50,152 nucleotides of DNA from Crocinitomicaceae bacterium. Lineage in GTDB: Bacteria > Bacteroidota > Bacteroidia > Flavobacteriales_D > Parvicellaceae. Made by a program: the position numbers and the translations under genes. Below, piece by piece: positions 43,354 to 50,152 of the stretch (the first letter of the stretch is position 1; each line of letters opens with the position of its first letter). The notes below the pieces were generated by a model. That model was not told the origin of the DNA. It searched no databases and saw only the letters and a list, made by a program, of their open reading frames with translations. Location: NCBI GenBank assembly GCA_018663635.1, contig JABJPZ010000237.1, positions 1 to 50,152 of the forward strand. The letters are read 5' to 3'.

Positions 43354-44085
43354 CTATTGCCTAGCATAAGAGAATTCAATCCATCCTTTTTGATTTGAAC
43401 CCGCTGAAAAATCATCATTAAAATGAGATCGCAAGGCATAATCTGTCGCGTTTTCTCTGAGACAATCATTGTCAGTGTCTGTTCGGTTTTCATCTACAAT
43501 AGCTGAAGTTACTTCACCTTGACGATTTACTTTTATATTGATCCGAACCCTACCCATTGCCTTACATACATAAGATGGTAATGGCAAACTATAATTCTTT
43601 CTTCCTTTTAAGGACCACTCTGCAGTAGCATTCAATCCATCAGTCCCAACCGAAGCATCTACATTTTTTGATTTCGCATCGTAAAGCATGTTCTTTTTTT
43701 CTCTTTCACGACGTTGATCATCTAATTCTTTCAGTGCTTTTTTCGTTTTAGTTGCCTCTAATTCATATTGAGACTCTAAATCACTCACCATTTTGTCAAC
43801 CTCTTTTGCCAGCTCATTTTTATTAAGTTTATTGGAGTATTGTGTTTCTGAATTAACATCAGCAGCAACATTGGTTAGTGGAGTTCCTGATTGGTCTTCC
43901 AACGGTTCATTTTTCGGTTTTTCTAGCATTGGATCTATTTCCTCTGAAAAATCAATTACAACTGTATTCACTACTGCCACTCGTTGCAACGATTTATAGC
44001 TGATAAAAAGCATAACAATTAAATGAATTACCAAAGTACCCAAAACTCCAACAATTACCCATTGGTATTTAGACCAAAAATTCAA
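43354..44085 (-). CDS. TonB-like protein (single-helix anchor, C-terminal TonB-type domain)
   Basis: This 243-aa protein has one N-terminal membrane anchor (about 11-30). Next come a periplasmic Pro-containing acidic stretch (EKPKNEPLEDQ) and a charged helix (100-145, REREKKN). The C-terminal domain (about 165-243) has CKAMGRVRINIKVNRQGEVTSAIV, the TonB-C strand pattern. It may be a TonB-family energy transducer without ExbB/ExbD beside it, or a TonB-fold envelope protein. Its start overlaps the stop of the membrane protease gene by 4 bp, so the pair is translationally coupled. Confidence 0.7.
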   Translation of the reverse strand: MNFWSKYQWVIVGVLGTLVIHLIVMLFISYKSLQRVAVVNTVVIDFSEEIDPMLEKPKNEPLEDQSGTPLTNVAADVNSETQYSNKLNKNELAKEVDKMVSDLESQYELEATKTKKALKELDDQRREREKKNMLYDAKSKNVDASVGTDGLNATAEWSLKGRKNYSLPLPSYVCKAMGRVRINIKVNRQGEVTSAIVDENRTDTDNDCLRENATDYALRSHFNDDFSAGSNQKGWIEFSYARQ

Positions 44086-45038
44086 TTGATTAGTTGATCA
44101 ATATTAGAGAAAACAAACCAAATTGGGATTACTATTCCAAGCAACCACAAAGCAAATAAAATTACTTTTTGCCCCGTTCCTAAATCAATCTGAATTGGAC
44201 TTTTCAGGATAGCTTTCACTTGTCTTATTAATAAATTCTCATTAACAAAAGGTTCAAAACTATCAGGATTAATAGGTGCCTTTGGCAATTGTTCCAATAA
44301 ATACTTGCGAATTTCCCAATACTCTTGATCTGAAATATCTTGATACGTTTTACTTAAATCAACGCTTAAATTTTTCACAAGTTCAACCCTTAATTTTTGA
44401 GCTCTAATCATCGAGTAAATGCGTATGCCAATAAAAATGGCAAATACACCCATTGAGAGATTGTAAAAAGCTGCCCAAGCAAACAAAAGTGCCGCCAGAG
44501 AAAGAAATACTAACTTAATCTGCTCTTTAAATAAAAGAAAAAATGCATCCGTCAATTTACCGCCGTCCATTGAATCAAAAGGCAATAAATTAATCAAATT
44601 GACAAAGATAAATGCCTGACCTACAATCGATAAAACTTCATGTTCTATTGAAAAGGCATGAGACATGAGGATTATACCCAAAACAACTCCTGGTAAAGGT
44701 CCAGACAATAATGTTATAATGCGTTTCTTCTGACTGACTAAAGGTGCTTGAGGCTCGATAGATCTACTAAATACCGGAAAAAAGAAAATCGAATCGTCTT
44801 TCGTTTTGAAAATTTTCATTGCAGTTAAATGTCCTAGCTCATGAATCATTAATATAATTAGTATGGCCAGAACCGTATCTATACTCCCACCTGAAAGAAA
44901 ATAAAAGAGCACCATGAAAACGCCTACTTTCGCAATAGAACTCCCTAATTGACCATTGTCAGATTTCAATTCAGGCTTTGGCGGATATTGTTTAAACTCA
45001 TTTTGATTCACAAATACAAAAATAATAGCATTATTCAA
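44082..45038 (-). CDS. Site-2-protease-like (M50) membrane metalloprotease
   Basis: This 318-aa inner-membrane protein has zinc motif H66-E-L-G-H70 in LMIHELGHLTAM, inside a membrane helix. The second ligand motif is NLINLLPFDSMDGGKL (N150 to G160, ligand D158). This is the M50 site-2 protease core. PDZ domains, usual in RseP-type members, are absent. A cytosolic C-terminal region (about 220-285) and one last helix (292-312) follow. S2P enzymes cut membrane-embedded anti-sigma factors or signal peptides. It is co-translated with the TonB-like gene. Confidence 0.83.
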   Translation of the reverse strand: MNNAIIFVFVNQNEFKQYPPKPELKSDNGQLGSSIAKVGVFMVLFYFLSGGSIDTVLAILIILMIHELGHLTAMKIFKTKDDSIFFFPVFSRSIEPQAPLVSQKKRIITLLSGPLPGVVLGIILMSHAFSIEHEVLSIVGQAFIFVNLINLLPFDSMDGGKLTDAFFLLFKEQIKLVFLSLAALLFAWAAFYNLSMGVFAIFIGIRIYSMIRAQKLRVELVKNLSVDLSKTYQDISDQEYWEIRKYLLEQLPKAPINPDSFEPFVNENLLIRQVKAILKSPIQIDLGTGQKVILFALWLLGIVIPIWFVFSNIDQLIN

Positions 45039-45096
45039 CTTTCTTGCATAATAGCAGCTATTCTAAAGGCATGGTGCTTTATTACAAATCGATTAA

Positions 45097-45104
45097 TATA
45101 TTTG
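45097..45104 (+). promoter_or_regulatory. -7 box TATATTTG before the VPS10/BNR gene
   Basis: Perfect TAnnTTTG match, 46 bp before the ATG at 45151, giving a predicted leader of about 40 nt. Confidence 0.45.
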
Positions 45105-45150
45105 AATCACCAATTATCTATCAATAAAAAATAAACCAAAACCTATTTGC

Positions 45151-48100
45151 ATGAAGTCTTCTCTTTTTACTTTTACCCTAATATTTCTTTTTTGTTCTGT
45201 TTCCTTCAGCCAAAAAAATAATAAAGTCACTTCGAATACTTCAGAAAAGTTAAATTCAGCCACTTTTTCGGGGATGAAATTTCGAAATATTGGACCTGCT
45301 TTTACCTCAGGTCGAGTTGCAGACATAGCTGTCAATTCAAAAAATCCATTTGAATATTACATTGCTGTTGCATCTGGCGGTGTTTGGAAGACTAATAATA
45401 GCGGAAATACATATGTACCTATTTTCGATAATGAAAACTCTTATTCTATTGGTTGTATTGCTCTATCGCCTTCAAATGAAAATATAATCTGGATTGGTAC
45501 TGGTGAAAACAATAATCAAAGAAGTGTTGCATACGGTGATGGCGTTTATAAAAGTGAAGATGGTGGAAAGACTTTCAAGAATATGGGACTGAAAAAGTCA
45601 GAGCATATTGGTAAAATTATTATTCATCCAAAAAACGACAAAATTGTTTATGTCGCTGCGTATGGCCCTCTTTGGTCAGCTGGTGGAGAGAGGGGTGTTT
45701 ATAAAACTATTGACGGTGGTAATACCTGGACAAAAGTGTTGTCAATCTCAGAAAACACTGGGATCAGCGACCTAATCATGGACCCTAGAAATCCTGAAAT
45801 CGTTTATGCAGCAGCTCACCAAAGAAGAAGGCATGTTTGGACCTACATAGATGGCGGACTAGAAAGTGCTATTCATAAAAGTGATGACGGTGGTACCACT
45901 TGGAAAAAACTATCTAATGGTCTTCCTTCAGGGCAAATAGGTCGAATTGGCTTGGCTATTTCACCTGTAGATCCTGACTATGTTTATGCCATTATAAAAG
46001 CATCGGGTACAACAGGCGGATTCTATCGAAGTAAAGACAGAGGAGCAAGCTGGGCAAAAATGAGTAACTATCAAACATCCGGTAATTATTATCAAGAAAT
46101 TGTTTGCGACCCACACGACAAGCATAAAATATTCAGCATGAATACATGGCTGCATCATTCAGAAGATGGAGGTAAAACATTTAAAAAAACTGGAGAAAAA
46201 CATAAACATGTGGACAATCATTGCATGTGGATAGACCCAAGCAATACTGATCATTGGATTGTTGGTTGCGATGGCGGCTTGTATGAAACTTGGGATCATG
46301 CTAAGAACTGGCATTTCAAACCCAATTTGCCGATCACACAATTTTACCGAGTTGCCGTAGATAATGCGCTGCCATTTTACAACATTTATGGGGGCACTCA
46401 AGACAATAATTCAATGGGAGGTCCTTCAAGAACTTTAAACAATGCTGGAATCATTAATTCAGACTGGTACATTACAAATGGTGGTGATGGCTTTGAGTCA
46501 CAAATTGACCCTACCAATCCGAATATAGTTTATGCCCAGGCTCAATACGGTTGGTTAGTGCGTTATGACAAGAAAAGTGGCGAAAAAATTGGCATTCAGC
46601 CAATGCCAAAAAAAGGTGAGGCACCTTATCGTTGGAATTGGGACGCTCCCCTATTAATTAGTCCACACAACCACAAAAGGTTGTATTTCTGCGCCAATAA
46701 AGTTTTTCGCAGCGATGACAGAGGAAATACCTGGAGTGTCATAAGTGGTGACCTTTCTAGACAAATAGATAGAAATAAATTGAAAGTCATGGGACGTGTT
46801 TGGGGAATGGATGCTGTTATGAAAAATAAATCAACATCCATTTACGGGAATATCGTTGCATTTGATGAGTCACCTTTAAAAGAAGGCCTATTGTTTGCAG
46901 GATCAGATGACGGATTGATTCACATTTCAGAAAACAACGGTGAAAGCTGGATGAAAATTGAGGGAATTGAAGGAGTACCACCTAACACATATGTTAATTC
47001 AATTGTCGCCTCAAAACATAATGAAAATTTAGTGTTTGCGGCCTTCAACAATCATAAAAATGGTGATTTCAAACCCTATTTGTTTCAATCCAATGATAAA
47101 GGAAAAACGTGGACTTCAATTGCCTCTAACCTTCCCGATAGAGGTTCCGTTTTTAGTATTGTTGAAGATCATCTAAATGACCAACTACTCTTTGCAGGTA
47201 CTGAATTTGGTGTGTTTTTCTCTATTGATAAAGGAAATCAATGGACACAATTAAAAAGTGGCATTCCTACCATTGCAGCTAGAGATTTAGCCATACAGGA
47301 AAGAGAAAGTGACCTTGTCGTTGCCTCTTTTGGCCGAGGATTTTATGTCTTAGACAATTACGCCCCATTAAGAGAAATAACAACACAGATACTAAAAAAA
47401 GAATCTCACATTTTTTCTATCAAAAATGGGCTCATGTATATTCCGACCAATCCGATTGGTCTACGAGGGAAATCAGCCCAAGGAGAAAGCTATTATACCG
47501 CACCCAACCCGGAATATGGTGTAACATTCACCTATTTCATCAAATCTAAGGCGAAGACTATGAAAGATTTGAGACAAGAAAAAGAAAAAATACTTGCAAA
47601 AAAGGGGAAAGATGTCTTTTATCCGAGTATTACAGAAATTCTTTCGGAAGACCAAGAAGAAAAGCCTTACCTACTATTTATCATTAGAGATTCGGACGGA
47701 AATGCAGTGAGAAAAATCAAAACAGGACCAAAGTCAGGAATAAACAGAATCAATTGGAATTTTAGATTAGCATCTACCAATCCGATACAATTAAAAGAAA
47801 GTACAACTGGTCGATACAGCATGAAAGATGATGGTCCAATGGCTTTGCCTGGTTCCTACACTATCGAGCTACACCAAGCAACCAATGGAAAATTGCAATT
47901 ATTAAATGAACCCGTACCATTCAAAATTGAACCACTCAATAATCAATCTTTACTAGCCACTAGTAAAGCTACTCTTCTTGAGTTCCAGAATCAAATCGCC
48001 GAATTAAGAAGAAGAGTTAGAAGTGCAGGTGCGCTTTTGTCTGAATCAGCATCACAATTAAAATACATTAAAGCTGCTGTCCAAAGCTATCCATCTGTCC

Positions 48101-48435
48101 CCTTAGACCTTATGCCACGAATCAAAAGCTTAGAAACTGAACTGAACCAAATCGAAATGAAATTATTTGGTAATAACAGTAAATCTAAACGCGAATTTGA
48201 AACTTATCCTAGTATTTCAGGAAGAATCGGAACAGTAGTCTATCAGCTTTGGTATACCACAACATCTGCTACAAATACGCAAAAAGAAGGGTACAGAATT
48301 GCAAAAGAGGAATTTGAACCTTTACTATTGAAATTGAAGAACTCATCAACTGAAATCACTGCTTTAGAAGAAGAGCTAGAAAAGCATGGGGTGCCATATA
48401 CGCCAGGAAGAGGGGCCAATTGGAAGACAGAGTAA
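45151..48435 (+). CDS. Large secreted VPS10/BNR beta-propeller protein
   Basis: This 1094-aa protein has a signal peptide (1-20, ending SFSQ). It is a double-propeller of the VPS10/sortilin-like and BNR type. Repeats carry the S-x-D-G-G-x-x-W/F pattern: [64 protein letters not shown] and [13 protein letters not shown]. The first blade begins [18 protein letters not shown], typical of this exported Bacteroidota family. The last 150 residues form a coiled coil ([14 protein letters not shown]). No T9SS tail is present, so it is probably periplasmic or secreted otherwise. Often annotated as a glycosyl hydrolase, but no catalytic residues are visible. Confidence 0.87.
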   Translation: MKSSLFTFTLIFLFCSVSFSQKNNKVTSNTSEKLNSATFSGMKFRNIGPAFTSGRVADIAVNSKNPFEYYIAVASGGVWKTNNSGNTYVPIFDNENSYSIGCIALSPSNENIIWIGTGENNNQRSVAYGDGVYKSEDGGKTFKNMGLKKSEHIGKIIIHPKNDKIVYVAAYGPLWSAGGERGVYKTIDGGNTWTKVLSISENTGISDLIMDPRNPEIVYAAAHQRRRHVWTYIDGGLESAIHKSDDGGTTWKKLSNGLPSGQIGRIGLAISPVDPDYVYAIIKASGTTGGFYRSKDRGASWAKMSNYQTSGNYYQEIVCDPHDKHKIFSMNTWLHHSEDGGKTFKKTGEKHKHVDNHCMWIDPSNTDHWIVGCDGGLYETWDHAKNWHFKPNLPITQFYRVAVDNALPFYNIYGGTQDNNSMGGPSRTLNNAGIINSDWYITNGGDGFESQIDPTNPNIVYAQAQYGWLVRYDKKSGEKIGIQPMPKKGEAPYRWNWDAPLLISPHNHKRLYFCANKVFRSDDRGNTWSVISGDLSRQIDRNKLKVMGRVWGMDAVMKNKSTSIYGNIVAFDESPLKEGLLFAGSDDGLIHISENNGESWMKIEGIEGVPPNTYVNSIVASKHNENLVFAAFNNHKNGDFKPYLFQSNDKGKTWTSIASNLPDRGSVFSIVEDHLNDQLLFAGTEFGVFFSIDKGNQWTQLKSGIPTIAARDLAIQERESDLVVASFGRGFYVLDNYAPLREITTQILKKESHIFSIKNGLMYIPTNPIGLRGKSAQGESYYTAPNPEYGVTFTYFIKSKAKTMKDLRQEKEKILAKKGKDVFYPSITEILSEDQEEKPYLLFIIRDSDGNAVRKIKTGPKSGINRINWNFRLASTNPIQLKESTTGRYSMKDDGPMALPGSYTIELHQATNGKLQLLNEPVPFKIEPLNNQSLLATSKATLLEFQNQIAELRRRVRSAGALLSESASQLKYIKAAVQSYPSVPLDLMPRIKSLETELNQIEMKLFGNNSKSKREFETYPSISGRIGTVVYQLWYTTTSATNTQKEGYRIAKEEFEPLLLKLKNSSTEITALEEELEKHGVPYTPGRGANWKTE

Positions 48436-48463
48436 TAGCGAATTATTGATACAACTGCAGATA

Positions 48464-49252
48464 ATGGACATTGAGAATTGCATAAAAATCTCTTCCAAAA
48501 AGCTGAGAAAAAAAGTTTGGCAGGCCAACGATCAATTTGGATTGATTGAAGAAGGTGATAAAATTATGGTTTGTCTATCTGGCGGTAAAGACAGCTATAC
48601 CCTTCTTGATCTATTAAGGACGATGCAAAATGCACCGCATATTAATTTCAGCATTATTGCCGTTCACTTGAACCAAAAGCAACCCAATTATCCAGAACAT
48701 ATTCTACCTGCTTACTTAGATGAATTAAAAGTTGATTATCAAATCATAGAAAAGGACACTTATAGTATTGTTTTGGACAAGATTGATGTTGGCAAAACCA
48801 TGTGTAGTTTATGTTCAAGATTACGCAGAGGAACATTGTACCAAGCAGCAAGCGAATTAGGAGCAACTAAAATTGCGCTTGGCCATCATAGAGATGACAT
48901 CTTGGAAACCTTTTTCCTAAACTTATTTTTCAATGGCAAAATAGAAACCATGTCACCGAAATTTAAAACCGATAATGGTAGGCACATTGTCATTCGACCA
49001 TTAGCCTTTTGCAAGGAAACAGATATTGAAGCGTATAGTACGCTTAAAGAATTTCCAATTATCCCTTGCAATCTATGCGGCTCTCAAGATGGTTTGCAAA
49101 GGCAACTTGCAAAAAAGATGCTTCATGAATGGGAAGAAAAGTTTCCTGGACGGCTTGAAAGTGTTTTTACTTCTTTTAAAAATATTCACCCCTCACATAT
49201 GCTGGATACAACACTTTATGATTTTCAAAAAATATCCGCCTTTACGAGCTAA
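48464..49252 (+). CDS. ttcA: tRNA 2-thiocytidine(32) synthetase
   Basis: Thiolates cytidine 32 of certain tRNAs, using ATP and an iron-sulfur cluster. 262 aa from ATG 48464; codons from 48386 overlap the previous gene and are not needed. The PP-loop is S39-G-G-K-D-S44 in [14 protein letters not shown]. Cluster Cys are C114 and C117 (MCSLCSRL), and C202/C205 in [25 protein letters not shown] is the TtcA/TtuA ATP-site helix. The order matches TtcA. The gap to the previous stop is 28 bp. Confidence 0.94.
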   Translation: MDIENCIKISSKKLRKKVWQANDQFGLIEEGDKIMVCLSGGKDSYTLLDLLRTMQNAPHINFSIIAVHLNQKQPNYPEHILPAYLDELKVDYQIIEKDTYSIVLDKIDVGKTMCSLCSRLRRGTLYQAASELGATKIALGHHRDDILETFFLNLFFNGKIETMSPKFKTDNGRHIVIRPLAFCKETDIEAYSTLKEFPIIPCNLCGSQDGLQRQLAKKMLHEWEEKFPGRLESVFTSFKNIHPSHMLDTTLYDFQKISAFTS

Positions 49253-49336
49253 CCACTGCGCAGTTTAACTAGCATTCAAGCGTTTTCTTGTTGATTGTAT
49301 TCAAATAATGACATACTTTTATAGACTACTTTATTT

Positions 49337-50152
49337 ATGCATTTCAAGATTAAATTATTCTCTCTGATCATAGGGTTGCTTGCAGTCCCCAACATCTTTG
49401 TTGCTCAGAATATTAATTATCAAGTGCGTATCTCTCAGCTAATGGCACAAGGTGATGCAACCGAATTAGTAGGTGAACAAGAACCCACATGGTTCATTTG
49501 GATAAGTGATAATGGAACAACACCTGGATCAATCAATACTTGGCAAGCAACGGGTTGCATTAATGCTACAACTCCTTACGCTGCATGGTGGACTGGCGCT
49601 ACAAATCAAGGACCAAGTATTCCATACAATTGGTTTACAGGAGCCAGTACTATCTTAAATTCTGATGCATCCCAAATCTCCGTAGAAATTGAAGGACATG
49701 AGGAGGATGGATGTGGAAGCGATTGCGATGTTAATCCAACTCAATTAAATCCATTTGCTTCCAATTTTTGTATTGATGGTGACGATAATCACGATACTAG
49801 AGCTCCAGCCGGTAGTGCTATTTTCGTTAATGACCCTCCATGCACCTGGAATACGTATCAATTCCAAAATCAAGATTATTATTGTGAGTTAGAAATTTAT
49901 TGGGAATACGTGACCGTAGATCCAGGACAAATTGATGGCGACCAATCGGTATGCCCGGGTGCTAATCCGTCTGCATTAGGGAACGTTATTTCAGGAACAG
50001 CGGGAACGTCTCCACACATCACTTATCAATGGCAGCAGGATATCGGGTGCATCGGTGCTTTTGTTGATATATTTTCCGCTAATTCCAGTTCTTACACCCC
50101 TCTACCCTTAGCATCACAAGATATTTGCTATAGGCGGTCAGCTATATCTGCC
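49337..50152 (+). CDS. Large secreted Ig/PKD-like protein, 3'-truncated at window edge
   Basis: An open frame of 272 codons runs from ATG 49337 to the last base. A signal peptide (residues 1-24; SLIIGLLAVPNIFVAQ) is followed by a Cys-rich N-terminal domain with Trp and Gly (WFIWISDNG, DGCGSDCDVNPTQLNPF, NDPPCTWNTY). Then begins a module GDQSVCPGANPSALGNVIS, YQWQQDIGC, SYTPLPLASQDICYRR. That module (SVCPG, YQWQ, YTP, CYRR) is the Ig/PKD-like repeat found many times in giant T9SS surface proteins of Bacteroidota. A sorting tail is therefore expected beyond the window. The ligand is unknown. Confidence 0.82.
   Translation, partial: MHFKIKLFSLIIGLLAVPNIFVAQNINYQVRISQLMAQGDATELVGEQEPTWFIWISDNGTTPGSINTWQATGCINATTPYAAWWTGATNQGPSIPYNWFTGASTILNSDASQISVEIEGHEEDGCGSDCDVNPTQLNPFASNFCIDGDDNHDTRAPAGSAIFVNDPPCTWNTYQFQNQDYYCELEIYWEYVTVDPGQIDGDQSVCPGANPSALGNVISGTAGTSPHITYQWQQDIGCIGAFVDIFSANSSSYTPLPLASQDICYRRSAISA

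Noticed and set aside
48386-48463. N-terminal extension of ttcA
   Set aside because: Overlaps the end of the VPS10/BNR gene and adds residues unlike the family; ATG 48464 gives the expected start.
49255-49266. ACTGCGCAGT palindrome after ttcA as a terminator
   Set aside because: The stem has no loop and the following T-run is only three bases, so it is not a convincing terminator.
1-50152. tRNA genes, CRISPR arrays, insertion sequences, prophage
   Set aside because: Intergenic gaps were read on both strands; no tRNA-like cloverleaf, no regular spaced repeats, no transposase or phage gene was seen.

Overview
The window is a low-GC, gene-dense chromosomal segment from a member of the Bacteroidota, most likely a free-living Flavobacteriales-type organism. 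Four signs support this. Three secreted proteins end in type IX secretion (T9SS) sorting domains. Several genes are preceded by the Bacteroidota -7 promoter box TAnnTTTG, and Shine-Dalgarno sequences are scarce. The window carries menaquinone and KDO (lipopolysaccharide) genes. SprB/PKD-like and VPS10/BNR secreted proteins are abundant. I saw no tRNA, rRNA, insertion sequence, prophage or CRISPR array. Genes at both edges are cut: release factor 3 on the left and a large secreted adhesin-like protein on the right.

Layout. 1-5.1 kb: prfC end, a CAP-domain secreted protein, an EF-hand protein, a T9SS cargo protein and an SPFH membrane protein. 5.1-5.4 kb: a gene-free stretch with a strongly base-paired RNA candidate. 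5.4-7.8 kb: beta-carbonic anhydrase, then an ABC ATPase and its FtsX/MacB-like permease. 7.9-12 kb: TlpA-like thioredoxin protein, DUF4846 and DUF1499 lipoproteins, menB. 12-16.7 kb: two T9SS cargo proteins, one with BNR, PKD and jelly-roll domains. 16.8-22.7 kb: rluF, an operon of fabG, a VWA membrane protein and a YdcF protein, an outer-membrane barrel, a 423-bp unexplained gap, and a DUF2541 protein. 22.7-26.2 kb: secreted endonuclease/phosphatase coupled to a phosphohexomutase, and an alpha/beta hydrolase.

26.2-29.4 kb is a tight KDO operon: arabinose-5-P isomerase, KDO-8-P synthase and CMP-KDO synthetase, followed by a DAHP synthase, which is homologous to KDO-8-P synthase but belongs to the shikimate pathway. 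29.4-32.3 kb: secreted hypothetical proteins (one DUF1684), a lipoprotein and a PqiA-like membrane protein. 32.3-36.6 kb is a likely metal-homeostasis locus. A TonB-dependent receptor plus a thioredoxin-fold protein diverge from a DtxR/MntR-type regulator plus a ZIP transporter. The shared 72-bp control region holds an inverted repeat resembling a DtxR-family operator.

36.6-45 kb: smpB, an outer-membrane barrel, pcm, a Gfo/Idh/MocA oxidoreductase, a lipoprotein, a polyprenyl-phosphate sugar transferase, a hydroxyacyl-CoA dehydrogenase, and a TonB-like protein coupled to a site-2-type membrane protease. 45-50 kb: a 1094-aa VPS10/BNR secreted protein, ttcA and the truncated adhesin-like gene.

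Most genes are ordinary housekeeping or envelope genes. The observations most worth follow-up are the structured RNA at 5106-5267 with two competing pairings, and the divergent metal locus with its operator.
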